Source: Photobacterium lipolyticum (GTDB lineage Bacteria > Pseudomonadota > Gammaproteobacteria > Enterobacterales > Vibrionaceae). Taken from it: DNA of 64,000 nt. Each line of letters opens with the position of its first letter. The first letter of the stretch is position 1. Both the position numbers and the translations under genes were made by a program. Below the pieces are notes generated by a model, which saw only the letters and a program-made list of their open reading frames with translations, did no database searches and had not been told where the DNA came from. The DNA is taken from NCBI RefSeq assembly GCF_003026475.1, contig NZ_PYMC01000002.1, forward strand, positions 372,001 through 436,000, written 5' to 3'. Of the stretch, positions 50,902 through 61,237 are shown one piece after another.

Positions 50902-52410
50902 ATGCAATATCCAATTCCAGGTACAGAACAATCAACGGTTCAATATAAAGAAAAATATGATAACTATATCAATGGACAATGGGTTACACCTGTAAACGGT
51001 GAATATTTCAACAATCATTCACCAGCTAACGGACAGTTAATTTGTAAAGTAGCTCGTTCTGGTGCAGCTGATATTGAGTTGGCGTTGGATGCCGCACATG
51101 GTGCAAAAGAAGCTTGGGCTAATACAAGTGTTACCGAGCGTTCAAATATTTTGCTGAAAATTGCCGATCGAATTGAAGCACATTCTGAGTATCTGGCTAT
51201 TGCTGAATGTTGGGAAAACGGTAAACCAGTACGTGAAACTCTCGCCGCGGATTTGCCGTTGGTTGTGGATCACTTCCGATATTTTGCTGGCTGTATTCGT
51301 GCCCAAGAAGGCAGTGCAGCAGAACTTGACAGTACAACTGCATCTTATCATTTTCCTGAACCTGTAGGCGTCGTCGGCCAAATTATCCCATGGAATTTCC
51401 CTTTATTGATGGCGGCATGGAAATTAGCACCAGCGATGGCTGCTGGTTGTTGTGTCGTGCTTAAACCAGCGGAACAAACACCGGTATCTATTCTGTTGAT
51501 GATGGAAATTATTGGCGATCTGTTACCTGCTGGTGTTCTCAATATCGTTAACGGCTACGGTAAAGAAGCCGGTAATGCATTAGCAACAAGTAAGCGAATT
51601 GCGAAGCTTGCATTTACTGGTTCAACTGAAGTTGGTAACCATATCTTAAAATGTGCTGCTGATAATTTGATCCCATCGACAGTAGAACTTGGCGGAAAAT
51701 CGCCAAATATCTTCTTTGAAGATATCTTTCAATTTGAAGATAGCTATCTTGACAAATGTTTGGAAGCGGTGTTACTTGCCTTCTTTAATCAGGGCGAAGT
51801 GTGTACTTGTCCATCTCGCGTATTAATTCAAGAGTCAATGTACGAGAAGTTTATGGATCGCTTGTTAGAGCGTCTTAAAACCATCAAGCAAGGTAACCCG
51901 TTGGATACTAATACTCAGGTTGGCTCGCAAGTATCGAAAGAGCAGTTTGACAAGATTCTGAGCTACATTGAAATTGGCAAGGCTGAAGGTGCTGAAGTTC
52001 TTGCTGGTGGCGAAGCGATTAATGAAGGTGAAGGTTTCTATATCAAACCGACGATCTTCAAAGGTCATAACAAGATGCGTATCTTCCAAGAGGAAATTTT
52101 CGGCCCAGTAATTGCTGTAACAACCTTCAAGGATGAAGCTGAAGCATTAGCTATTGCAAATGATACTGAGTACGGCTTAGGGGCTGGTGTGTGGACACGG
52201 GATACAAATAAAGCCTATCGCATGGGCCGCCGCATTGAAGCAGGTCGCGTATGGATTAACTGTTACCATGCATACCCAGCTCATGCCGCTTTTGGTGGTT
52301 ATAAAAAATCTGGTATTGGCAGAGAAACACACAAGATGATGCTGGATCACTATCAGAATACCAAGAACTTGTTAGTAAGCTACAGTGAAAGTCCTCTAGG
52401 ATTTTTTTAA
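50902..52410 (+). CDS. NAD-dependent aldehyde dehydrogenase, AldB/ExaC class
   Basis: 502-aa cytosolic enzyme that oxidises acetaldehyde or similar aldehydes to acids. Family marks: [62 protein letters not shown] (general base Glu), [12 protein letters not shown] (catalytic Cys), and EIFGPVIAV. It is closest in style to AldB and ExaC, which often sit near a DUF779 gene; the small gene that follows here is different. Ribosome site AGGATAAATC before the ATG. A hairpin separates it from the next gene. Confidence 0.92.
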   Translation: MQYPIPGTEQSTVQYKEKYDNYINGQWVTPVNGEYFNNHSPANGQLICKVARSGAADIELALDAAHGAKEAWANTSVTERSNILLKIADRIEAHSEYLAIAECWENGKPVRETLAADLPLVVDHFRYFAGCIRAQEGSAAELDSTTASYHFPEPVGVVGQIIPWNFPLLMAAWKLAPAMAAGCCVVLKPAEQTPVSILLMMEIIGDLLPAGVLNIVNGYGKEAGNALATSKRIAKLAFTGSTEVGNHILKCAADNLIPSTVELGGKSPNIFFEDIFQFEDSYLDKCLEAVLLAFFNQGEVCTCPSRVLIQESMYEKFMDRLLERLKTIKQGNPLDTNTQVGSQVSKEQFDKILSYIEIGKAEGAEVLAGGEAINEGEGFYIKPTIFKGHNKMRIFQEEIFGPVIAVTTFKDEAEALAIANDTEYGLGAGVWTRDTNKAYRMGRRIEAGRVWINCYHAYPAHAAFGGYKKSGIGRETHKMMLDHYQNTKNLLVSYSESPLGFF

Positions 52411-52426
52411 TTTAATTTAAATTTAG

Positions 52427-52445
52427 GGGCTGACAGTGTCAGCCC
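52427..52445 (+). terminator. Hairpin without T-tract after the aldehyde dehydrogenase gene
   Basis: GGGCTGACA and TGTCAGCCC are perfect arms around a single G. With no following T run it may be a processing or stability element rather than a terminator, leaving the next two genes partly cotranscribed. Confidence 0.5.
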
Positions 52446-52467
52446 TATAATATTCAGGGGATAATAA

Positions 52468-52719
52468 GTGATAACTTTTACGATCGATTCCATTAAAAAA
52501 ATATTGCCGATACTAATTAGTGAAACCAAAAAGTCTGGAAACGGTTTCCTCTTTGATGATGGAGAACAAATACATCGTGTTATAGGTTTAGAACCGAAGT
52601 TTGATTGTTTTGAATGCAATGGTCAATATAGTTATGAAACTATCGGATATATATTAAAGCTTGCTAACGATATTAAGGTGTCTTTTAAAGTTTCTGGCGA
52701 TGAACTCGTTCTGAGCTAA
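52468..52719 (+). CDS. Small protein of unknown function between ald and tpx-like genes
   Basis: 83 aa starting at GTG with AGGGG about eight bases upstream. It contains FLFDDGEQIHRVIGLEPKFDCFECNGQYSYET, including a Cys-x2-... pair CFEC, and a helical C-terminus. No signal peptide. It sits 57 bases after the aldehyde dehydrogenase stop and 55 before the peroxiredoxin-like gene, all on the same strand, so the three probably form an operon. Not recognised. Confidence 0.6.
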   Translation: MITFTIDSIKKILPILISETKKSGNGFLFDDGEQIHRVIGLEPKFDCFECNGQYSYETIGYILKLANDIKVSFKVSGDELVLS

Positions 52720-52774
52720 AAGATATACCAAAAGCGATTGACGGTATAATTAAAATCTGACTAAGTGTGTTGAA

Positions 52775-53296
52775 ATGAATTATAATAACGCTCACGATGG
52801 TAGCATTAATGTATTGGGAAATTTCCCTTATGTTGGGCAGAAAACGAAGCAATTCACATTAGTTAAGGATGATTTCGATATTATCACTCATTCTGATCTT
52901 TATGGTAAAAAATGTATATTATTTTCCTTCTTATCTGTCGATATGCCAGTTTGTGCCGAAAGTGTTCGGGAGTTTAATCGTCTCGCTTATAGGATGGAAG
53001 ATATTGAGGTTATCTGTATTTCTGTTGATACTCCTTTCACTTTAAGCCGATTTTGTAAGAGAGAAGGGCTCGACTATATCACTACCGCGTCTTGTTTTAG
53101 TGCAAGTGAGTTTTCATTGGATTTTGGAGTCAAGATTGACAATCCGATTTTCTCTGGTTTCACCGCGCGTGCTGTAATTTGCTTAAATGAACGTGGTTTA
53201 ATTATTCACAGCCAAATTGTAGAAGATATAAACCAGCTACCTGACTTTGAATCCGTAATTTCAGCCTTACGCACATCCAATGATGAATGCGCATAA
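52775..53296 (+). CDS. Thiol-peroxidase-like (Tpx-family) protein with altered active-site motif
   Basis: 173 aa. The whole length aligns by eye with Tpx: GNFPYVGQKTKQFTL, SVREFNRLAYRM, VICISVDTPFTLSRFCKREGL, and FTARAVICLNERG. The peroxidatic Cys is kept (VCAESVREFN), as is the resolving Cys (SRFCKREG) and the Arg of TARAV. But the universal peroxiredoxin motif PxxxTxxC (in Tpx PSIDTxVC) reads LSVDMPVC: both Pro and Thr are changed, to Leu and Met. In peroxiredoxins the Thr holds the peroxide and is essential. So this copy is either impaired, a redox sensor, or a protein disulfide partner. It follows the ald operon. Confidence 0.82.
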   Translation: MNYNNAHDGSINVLGNFPYVGQKTKQFTLVKDDFDIITHSDLYGKKCILFSFLSVDMPVCAESVREFNRLAYRMEDIEVICISVDTPFTLSRFCKREGLDYITTASCFSASEFSLDFGVKIDNPIFSGFTARAVICLNERGLIIHSQIVEDINQLPDFESVISALRTSNDECA

Positions 53297-53350
53297 ATAT
53301 ATTAACTCTATAGCCGCAAGAGTAGAATGTTGGCCACGACAGTATTGAAC

Positions 53351-53517
53351 GGCTTTGTTGATTAATTCAGTCGTTGAGTCGAGTTTCTCCCAAAATTGAA
53401 GGGAAGTTATGCAACTCTCTGAGTTACAGGCATACCTAGTCTTATTAATTTATTCAATGCCCTGATAGCTGCATAAGCCTCTCCAAGTTGCGTGTTGTAA
53501 TCCCGATGCCTGAGCCA
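53351..53517 (-). mobile_element. IS5-family (IS903-like) transposase C-terminal relic
   Basis: On the minus strand the last codons read HRDYNTQLGEAYAAIRALNK then LIRLGMPVTQRVA and stop at 53407, typical of the transposase end in this group. The terminal repeat GGCTTTGTTGATTAATTC lies at 53351. Upstream of 53517 the frame is broken and the DDE domain is lost. It is next to the tRNA-Asp terminator. Confidence 0.75.
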
Positions 53518-53717
53518 TCAACCGCATACATCGTATAAAGTTGTTGGTGAAGATGATCCAGCTAAACGTGCAGGCAATCACCTATCTTTATTACACCCTG
53601 AAATTCATTGTGGTCACCAGATGGCCACATTTGGGTCACAGTGAATTTTTTATGTCGTTAGAGAAAGTAATTTACAATCATGTCTGTAAGTGTTTACTTT
53701 CGCCAAATAACAGATGC

Positions 53718-53748
53718 AAAAAAGCCCCGGCATTTCTGCTGAGGCTTC
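53718..53748 (-). terminator. Terminator of the tRNA-Asp gene
   Basis: GAAGCCTCAGCA pairs imperfectly with TGCCGGGGCTT; on the minus strand it ends in six T. Most of it is repeated at 45158-45187. Confidence 0.7.
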
Positions 53749-53774
53749 GTTGTGTTGGCGGAGCGGACGGGACT
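53730..53774. repeat. 45-bp direct repeat, right copy
   Basis: Identical to 45169-45213 in the same orientation. It spans the tRNA-Asp terminator loop and the last 19 bases of the tRNA. Confidence 0.85.
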
Positions 53775-53832
53775 CGAACCCGCGACCCCCGGCGTGACAG
53801 GCCGGTATTCTAACCAACTGAACTACCGCTCC
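53756..53832 (-). tRNA. tRNA-Asp(GUC)
   Basis: 77 nt on the minus strand, beginning GGAGCGGTAGTTCAG, with anticodon loop CTGTCAC (GTC), T-loop TTCGAGT and encoded CCA. The acceptor stem GGAGCGG/CCGCTCC is perfect. Confidence 0.97.
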
Positions 53833-53880
53833 AATTCTTTATGAAGCCCAATTCTATTATAGAATCCAACTTCCAGAATG

Positions 53881-53971
53881 TGGCGGAGAGATAGGGATTT
53901 GAACCCTAGATACGCTATAAACGTATGCCGGTTTTCAAGACCGGTGCTTTCAACCACTCAGCCATCTCTCC
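53881..53971 (-). tRNA. tRNA-Ser(UGA), second copy
   Basis: 91 nt on the minus strand, same sequence as the copy at 18320-18410, class II with a long variable arm, anticodon TGA, encoded CCA. It lies 48 bases upstream of tRNA-Asp on the same strand, so the two may be one transcript. Confidence 0.96.
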
Positions 53972-54385
53972 GTAAGTGCGGTGAATAATACGCATCTCTT
54001 TTATGACTGTAAAGGGGTAAATGGTTTAAGTGGCTAACATTTAAGCATTAACGAAAGGTTACGCTAAAATCTATGGCACCAAAAGGGCAAAGCCTAGTTT
54101 TTGGCTTTCAAATAATGACTCAGCATGCACATCTATCCCGTCTTCAATTAAGAATAGCGACAACCATTATGATATCAGGTGGACATTTTGTAATCGAAAA
54201 GTGTTGCTAACAGTTAAAGATAGCGTCCTGATTATTTTCATAAATGTTACCGAAACCACCAGAAATTGACAGATGTCAGAAATTCAGACAATAGCCAGTC
54301 AAATCGTACTAGCCTTAACGGGCTGGTAACTGTTAAAATTCGCCACAACAAAGTCCCAAAAACTGATAAAAGAGAGTTATTCCTC

Positions 54386-55108
54386 ATGGGAAGAAAGTTC
54401 GAAGTACGCAAATTGTCTATGGCAAAAACGGCAGGCGCAAAGATCAAGGTTTACTCAAAATATGGTAAAGAGATCTACGTCTGTGCTAAGAACGGTAGCA
54501 TTGACCCAGACAGCAACCTTTCACTTAAGCGTCTGATCGAGAAAGCTAAAAAAGATCAGGTGCCAAGCCATGTCATCGAGAAAGCTCTCGACAAGGCCAA
54601 AGGTGGTGCCGGTGAAGATTTTGCTACTGCGCGCTACGAAGGTTTCGGTCCGGGTAACTGTATGGTTATCGTTGATTGCCTGACTGACAATAACAACCGT
54701 ACCTTTATGGACATTCGTCAGTGCTTTGTAAAAAACAATGCGAAAATCGGCGGTCCAGGTACTGTTGGTCACATGTTCGAGCACCAAGCTGTGTTCCAGT
54801 TTAAAGGTGATGATGAAGAAGCGGTTCTGGAAAACCTGATGATGGAAGATGTCGATGTTAGCGACATCGAATGCGAAGACGGTGTTATTACTGTTTATGC
54901 ACCTCATACAGAATTCTTCAAAGTGAAAAATGCACTTGCAGCAACTATGCCTGACGTAACGCTGGACGTAGAAGAAATTGCTTTCGTCCCTCAGACCATG
55001 ACAGAAGTGTCAGGTGATGACGTAGCAGCATTCGAGAAGTTTCTTGATGCACTGAACGATTGTGACGACGTACAGAACGTTTACCACAACGCAGAGATCG
55101 CAGAGTAA
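54386..55108 (+). CDS. YebC/PmpR/TACO1-family protein, YeeN type
   Basis: 240 aa. It begins [21 protein letters not shown] and continues [48 protein letters not shown] and [19 protein letters not shown], all family hallmarks. It ends near DDVQNVYHN, as E. coli YeeN does. YebC-family proteins bind DNA as regulators or help ribosomes translate proline-rich stretches; which of these applies to the YeeN branch is not known. The frame is open to 54266, but the family start and GAGAG before 54386 decide it. It is followed by a good terminator. Confidence 0.92.
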   Translation: MGRKFEVRKLSMAKTAGAKIKVYSKYGKEIYVCAKNGSIDPDSNLSLKRLIEKAKKDQVPSHVIEKALDKAKGGAGEDFATARYEGFGPGNCMVIVDCLTDNNNRTFMDIRQCFVKNNAKIGGPGTVGHMFEHQAVFQFKGDDEEAVLENLMMEDVDVSDIECEDGVITVYAPHTEFFKVKNALAATMPDVTLDVEEIAFVPQTMTEVSGDDVAAFEKFLDALNDCDDVQNVYHNAEIAE

Positions 55109-55132
55109 TCTGCAGTTATCGTTGCATAAAAG

Positions 55133-55155
55133 AGCCGAGCATTGCTCGGCTTTTT
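55133..55155 (+). terminator. Terminator after the YebC-family gene
   Basis: AGCCGAGC and GCTCGGCT form an 8-bp stem with an ATT loop, then TTTTAGTTTT. Confidence 0.9.
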
Positions 55156-55165
55156 AGTTTTCCGA

Positions 55166-56660
<1,495 letters not shown>

Positions 56661-56811
56661 TTTGTGATCAACAGAGCAAAACAAGGGGGTTTTGTGATCT
56701 GGCGTTATAGGGAAATTGAGTAAAAGCGGGATTAATAAGATCAAAAAAGCAGAGAAAGGGATCTGATCTGCGTTTGAAAATATGACGGGATAATACTAAG
56801 AAGATTAATTT

Positions 56812-56950
56812 CGTCATCCCGGAAGAGAGGAACGAAGTATCCGGGATCCACAATCCACTGAACCTTCCGTGCATGATGGATCCCTGATAACCGCCAGGTG
56901 AGTTTTGAGAAAGCCTGCAAGTTCAGTGTTTGGCGGTTTCTGGGATGACG
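56812..56950. repeat. 139-bp intergenic element bounded by inverted repeats
   Basis: CGTCATCCC at 56812-56820 is the exact inverse of GGGATGACG at 56942-56950. Inside are further short inverted segments (TATCCGGGATCC, GGATCCCTGATA). It lacks any reading frame of note and looks like a MITE or dispersed palindromic repeat. Confidence 0.6.
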
Positions 56951-57018
56951 GACTTCGACTGTTTTAATCAATCATCCTCACTGTGTTTAAGTGCAGGTGT
57001 TGGTCATATTGGTATCAC

Positions 57019-58041
57019 TTATTTTTTACTGCGCCAGAAAATATCAGCATCGAGGACAACAGAAGATATTGCCGGTGATTTTTCATTAATGAGGGATAAC
57101 GTAAGCTCAAAACAAGTTTTGGCTAGCTGTTGATTGTTCTGTGCTATCGAGTCGATATTCAATGGCAGGCAATCAAGTAAGTCATGATTATCAAATGTGG
57201 CCAGCCGCATTTCTTTATCAACCAGTGCATTAAGACATTCGTGATCTTTTAAATACCGCAACACGCCTTCTAATAACGTGTAAGAAGCCGTAAATAGCGC
57301 TTGTGGTAAGCGACCAAGATCCTGATGCAGTGATTGCATCATCAGATAACCTGATGCAGTCTGGTAATCACGGTGACGGATCCACTCTGGTTTCGTTTCG
57401 ATCCCCGCACGCTTAAGACCGAGTTCAAAACCAGCCAGGCGGTGACGGCTTGGCGACAGCTCAAGCTGACCGCCGAAATAATAGAATTCTGACAGCCCTT
57501 CTTTGGCAATGCTTTCAATTAAATCGGCAGTGGCACGTGCTGCATCGGTCAGCACCAATGGCAACACAGACTGGCCAATATGGCGGTCTAACTGGATGAC
57601 CGGTAACTGCTTTGTAAGTGATTGATAATATTCATCACCTGTTTCGCTAGACGCGACAATTAAAGCATCAACCTGACGGCGAACCAGGCCTTCTACCGCT
57701 TTTTTTTCGACTGCTGGATCGTCTTCAGAACAGGCAATCAACAACTGTAATCCCGATTCACGGCATAAACGTTCTAACTCACGGGCAATTGAAGCAAAAC
57801 CAAAGTTGGTTAAATCAGGGATCACCAAACCGATCGCATCTGAGCGAGAGGCTTGTAGTGATTTCGCATGCACATTCGGGGAATAGTGGTTTTCCCGCGC
57901 AACCTCTAGCACACGTAGTCGGGTCTCTTCTTTAATACGAAATGTAGATGCACGGCCATTTAACACCATACTAGCCGTCGTTTTTGATACGCCTGCCAGT
58001 TTGGCGATATCTGCAATGGTTGTTCTTTTTCTTTTTTCCAC
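57019..58041 (-). CDS. LacI-family regulator, probable repressor of the porin gene
   Basis: 340 aa. The LacI HTH and hinge (TIADIAKLAGVSKTTASMVLNG, then SPNVHAKSLQASRSDAIGLVIPDL) precede a periplasmic-binding-like sugar domain. The sequence has the character of the FruR/ScrR/CscR branch. Start is GTG at 58041 without a clear Shine-Dalgarno; instead a palindrome of the GCTAAA/TTTAGC type sits three bases upstream, so the protein may block its own translation start as well as transcription. It is upstream of and collinear with the porin gene, whose operators share that sequence. Confidence 0.88.
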   Translation of the reverse strand: MEKRKRTTIADIAKLAGVSKTTASMVLNGRASTFRIKEETRLRVLEVARENHYSPNVHAKSLQASRSDAIGLVIPDLTNFGFASIARELERLCRESGLQLLIACSEDDPAVEKKAVEGLVRRQVDALIVASSETGDEYYQSLTKQLPVIQLDRHIGQSVLPLVLTDAARATADLIESIAKEGLSEFYYFGGQLELSPSRHRLAGFELGLKRAGIETKPEWIRHRDYQTASGYLMMQSLHQDLGRLPQALFTASYTLLEGVLRYLKDHECLNALVDKEMRLATFDNHDLLDCLPLNIDSIAQNNQQLAKTCFELTLSLINEKSPAISSVVLDADIFWRSKK

Positions 58042-58043
58042 GT

Positions 58044-58059
58044 ACTAACCCGATTTAGC
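58044..58059. promoter_or_regulatory. Operator overlapping the ribosome-binding region of the LacI gene
   Basis: ACTAACCCGATTTAGC keeps the right arm TTTAGC of the porin operators and a degraded left arm. It occupies the 16 bases just before the GTG start, suggesting autoregulation. Confidence 0.55.
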
Positions 58060-58181
58060 TGCAAAAACCATACATAGTAAACAGATAAATCGAGTTATTG
58101 ACAAGTGATTGATTAGATTTGCGTTTGCCTAGTCACCCATTACGGCTAATACTCATGCCAAAAGAAAAGGAAAAAGCAACA

Positions 58182-58202
58182 AAGCCGGCATCATGCCGGC
58201 TT
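58182..58202 (-). terminator. Terminator of the sucrose PTS gene
   Basis: AAGCCGGC and GCCGGCTT pair around ATCAT; on the minus strand GTTGCTTTTTCC follows. Confidence 0.75.
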
Positions 58203-58238
58203 ATATATACCTGACTGTAATATTGCGTATTGCAGTGA

Positions 58239-59675
58239 TCAGGCTGTGGCTGCAACCGCTTTAAACTTTGCCCGTGCGCCCAGTACCAATGTCAGGCCAA
58301 AGGCCACCGCAAAGGAAATTGCCATACCGATGACATAGAACCACACGCTATTTGGAGCGATAGAGATGATACCCGGGAGACCTGCCGCACCCAGTGCCGT
58401 CGCCTTCACTTTGAACAAGGTGATAAATGCACTTGCCGATGCGGCACCAACCACTGCCGCGATGAACGGATAGCGGTGCTTCAGGTTCACACCAAACATC
58501 GCAGGCTCCGTAATACCCAGTAGTGCCGTTACACCCGACGGCATTGCAATCCCTTTGGCTTTTTTATCTTTGGTGCTAAACCCAAAGGCCAGAGCTGCCG
58601 CGCCTTGCGCCACATTAGACATTGCCGCGATAGGGAAAATAAACGTACCGCCCGTCACCGCAATATCTGCCAGTAACTGGGTTTCAAAGGCGATGAAACT
58701 ATGGTGCATGCCGGTAATAACAAACGGTGCGTACACCAGGCCAAACACTGCACCGCCTATAAAGCCGGCTGATTCGTATAACCAGTTCAGACCGTCTCCA
58801 AGCAAGAAGCCTGCATCACGAGTGATAGGACCCACTAATGTGAAAGTAAGAAAACCGGTAATAAAGATGGCCAGCATTGGCGTCAGCAGGTTATCCAGTA
58901 CCGACGGGATCACTTTGCGCAGGCCATTTTCAACTTTTGCCAGAATGAAGGCAGAAACCAGCACAGGCAATACCGAGCCCTGATAGCCGACTTTCTGAAT
59001 TTCAAAGCCGAAGATGTTCCAGACCGGAATGTCGCCGCTCACACTCGCGCCACCAAAACCCCAACCATTTAATAGATCGGGGTGAACCATCAGCATACCC
59101 AGCGCCGCACCGAGGAAAGGATTACCACCAAACTTCTTACTTGCAGAGAACGCTAATAAAACAGGAAGATAAACAAATGGCGCATTAGCAAAAGTATTAA
59201 TCATTGATGCTAAGTCGGCCATGCCGGGATAGGCATCAATCAAGGATTGCCCGTCAATGAATAAACCCGTTGCAGTCAGAACATTGAACAAACCCATTAG
59301 CAGGCCACCAGCAACGATAGCCGGAATAATCGGTACGAAAATATCCGATAATCCTTTTACTGCCCGCTGCACCACATTCTGCTTCTGTGCCCCGGCAGAT
59401 GAGACCTCTTTGGTCGACATCTCGCTTTGCCCGGTGAGCTTGCTCATCGCAGCATAAACCTGATTCACGATACCGGAACCAAAAATAATCTGGATTTGAC
59501 CTGCAACCTGAAACTGCCCTTTTACGCCATCGATATTATCAATAGCTTCTAGATCAGCCTTACTTTCATCATGCAGGGCCAAACGCAGGCGAGTCGCACA
59601 ATGTGCTGCCGCTGCGATGTTATCTTTACCGCCCAGTTTTTCGATCAGTTGTCGGGCTATGCTTGGAAAGTCCAT
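58239..59675 (-). CDS. scrA: PTS sucrose-type EIIBC permease
   Basis: 478 aa. The N-terminal EIIB domain has the phospho-cysteine AAHCATRLRLALHD (Cys26). The EIIC membrane domain (about 105-470) has about ten hydrophobic segments, with the family segments GITEPAMFGVNLKHRYPF and ITGMHHSFIAFETQLL. It takes up sucrose and yields sucrose-6-phosphate. There is no EIIA domain, so it depends on a separate glucose-type EIIA (Crr), as ScrA does. It is divergent from the second LacI gene with a palindromic operator between them. Sucrose rather than trehalose or beta-glucoside is inferred from the GH32 partner. Confidence 0.91.
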   Translation of the reverse strand: MDFPSIARQLIEKLGGKDNIAAAAHCATRLRLALHDESKADLEAIDNIDGVKGQFQVAGQIQIIFGSGIVNQVYAAMSKLTGQSEMSTKEVSSAGAQKQNVVQRAVKGLSDIFVPIIPAIVAGGLLMGLFNVLTATGLFIDGQSLIDAYPGMADLASMINTFANAPFVYLPVLLAFSASKKFGGNPFLGAALGMLMVHPDLLNGWGFGGASVSGDIPVWNIFGFEIQKVGYQGSVLPVLVSAFILAKVENGLRKVIPSVLDNLLTPMLAIFITGFLTFTLVGPITRDAGFLLGDGLNWLYESAGFIGGAVFGLVYAPFVITGMHHSFIAFETQLLADIAVTGGTFIFPIAAMSNVAQGAAALAFGFSTKDKKAKGIAMPSGVTALLGITEPAMFGVNLKHRYPFIAAVVGAASASAFITLFKVKATALGAAGLPGIISIAPNSVWFYVIGMAISFAVAFGLTLVLGARAKFKAVAATA

Positions 59676-59811
59676 CTTCTACCTCCGTCGCGGCCAGAGA
59701 CTGTTACCTGCTTCTCTGCACCTGGTTAATTACAGCTTAATCCAATATTGGCGTTAAGCTCTTGTAGGATCCCCGTCTCTTTTTGTTTCCAAGAAGATGA
59801 CGAGCCAACTC

Positions 59812-59833
59812 ATTTCGGGAACGTTACCGAAAT
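59812..59833. promoter_or_regulatory. Operator between scrA and the second LacI gene
   Basis: Arms ATTTCGG (59812-59818) and CCGAAAT (59827-59833) surround AACGTT in a 22-bp palindrome with a single mismatched pair. The same core occurs before the scrB-type gene. Likely bound by the LacI protein encoded at 60017. Confidence 0.75.
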
Positions 59834-60016
59834 AAAGTTTTATTGATACTGTCAATGCCGTCAAGATACTTGTTTTCTTGTGTGACCAAGATCGATGAAA
59901 AATTTCATCACACGCCAATAAGCGTGATCGCCATCACCTTACAGCGGGATTATCAGCCCTGCTATTTGCAAACTATCCCAAAAATAGAAGATCATGGCGT
60001 AAACAAAGGAGAATTT

Positions 60017-61006
60017 ATGGCGAGCTTACATGATGTCGCACGCCTTGCTGGCGTTTCAAAATCAACAGTATCACGCGTCATGAATGACGAATACGGCGTA
60101 AAAGAGGCGACCAAAGTGAAGGTCCGCCGCGCCGTCGAACAATGCGGCTATGTCGTCAATCAAGTCGCAAAGGATTTAAAATCTAATAAAACCAACCTGA
60201 TAGGTATCATTGTACCGCGCGTTACCTCGAATGCGGTATCACAAGGGGTCGACGGCTTAAGTCGGGTTTTTGAGGAATCAGGCAAGCAAGTACTGCTTGC
60301 GAACAGTTGCCAGCAAGCGGGTAAAGAACTGCAATATCTGGAGCTGTTCAACCAGAAACGGGTCGAAGGTATTGTCATGTTTGCCACCCATATTGATGAT
60401 GAACTGGTCAAAGCCATCAAACGCTCAGGGGCCCCGGTCGTATTAATCGGCCAGGATGGTTCAAGTCATAACATCCCAAGTGTTATCCACGACGACTATC
60501 GTGTGGGTTATTGCGCAGCCGAACAACTGCATCAGGCTGGCTGTCGCAACGTTGGCTTTTTAGGTGTGCAAAGTGATGACATCGCCGTTGATCAGATGCG
60601 CTTCGAAGGTTTTTGCAAGGCATTGAATTACTTGGGATTACCCGTACCAGCATTCCATACTCAAGGCCAATTCTCGATTGATTCCGGCCGTGAAGAAATG
60701 GCTCAGCTACTGCGTGATAACAACAAGCCAGACGGCGTATTCTGCGCAACCGATCGCATCGCTATCGGTGCAATTCAGGCGATCGCAGCAGCAGGCTTAG
60801 CGCCAGGCAAAGACATCAAGGTTATCGGTGTCGGTAACGACGAAATGGCATCAGTGGTCTCTCCGGGACTCTCTACCTTTGACTATGCCTTTGAGCCCGC
60901 AGGCAGCAATGCCGCTAAAATGCTACTGGAAATCATTGAGCAAGGCCGAAGCCAAGTTGCCAAGCTGGTACTTGGGTTTGACTGGGTTCAACGTAAGAGC
61001 TGCTAG
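60017..61006 (+). CDS. scrR: LacI-family sucrose operon repressor
   Basis: 329 aa, starting MASLHDVARLAGVSKSTVSRVMN (HTH) and KVKVRRAVEQCGYVVNQVAKDL (hinge), followed by a sugar-binding domain (LIGIIVPRVTSNAVSQGV, FCATDRIAIGAIQAI). The ATG at 60017 has AAAGGAG six bases before; the frame further upstream, to 59843, crosses the operator and is not credible. Adjacent genes for sucrose uptake and cleavage, and the palindrome repeated before both scrA and scrB, make it the sucrose regulator. Confidence 0.9.
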   Translation: MASLHDVARLAGVSKSTVSRVMNDEYGVKEATKVKVRRAVEQCGYVVNQVAKDLKSNKTNLIGIIVPRVTSNAVSQGVDGLSRVFEESGKQVLLANSCQQAGKELQYLELFNQKRVEGIVMFATHIDDELVKAIKRSGAPVVLIGQDGSSHNIPSVIHDDYRVGYCAAEQLHQAGCRNVGFLGVQSDDIAVDQMRFEGFCKALNYLGLPVPAFHTQGQFSIDSGREEMAQLLRDNNKPDGVFCATDRIAIGAIQAIAAAGLAPGKDIKVIGVGNDEMASVVSPGLSTFDYAFEPAGSNAAKMLLEIIEQGRSQVAKLVLGFDWVQRKSC

Positions 61007-61064
61007 TACCGGCTCTTTCCCTAACCACTTATCCTCCCACTTCCCTAACGATTCTTTTGATCTG

Positions 61065-61090
61065 GCACACACTTTTTGTGTGCTTTTTCT
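61065..61090 (+). terminator. Terminator after the second LacI gene
   Basis: GCACACA and TGTGTGC with loop CTTTT, followed by TTTTTCTT. Confidence 0.9.
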
Positions 61091-61132
61091 TGATCCCATG
61101 ATCTTATCTTGCAATTCCAACTAACCTCACCC

Positions 61133-61154
61133 ATATTTGGAACGTTCCCGAAAT
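61133..61154. promoter_or_regulatory. Operator before the sucrose-6-phosphate hydrolase gene
   Basis: The right half AACGTTCCCGAAAT matches the scrA/scrR operator core; the left half ATATTTGG is partly degraded. It lies 84 bases before the ATG. Confidence 0.65.
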
Positions 61155-61237
61155 TTAAATTGTCGATGAACCATAAAGAACACTAAAATGATGTTGCTGA
61201 AACGCATTCAGCCCAACTACAGCAAGGCCTGAACCTG

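Noticed and set aside
53541..53813. 90-codon plus-strand frame
   Set aside because: Its C-terminal part is the antisense of the tRNA-Asp gene; the familiar-looking peptide there is a common artefact of tRNA translation.
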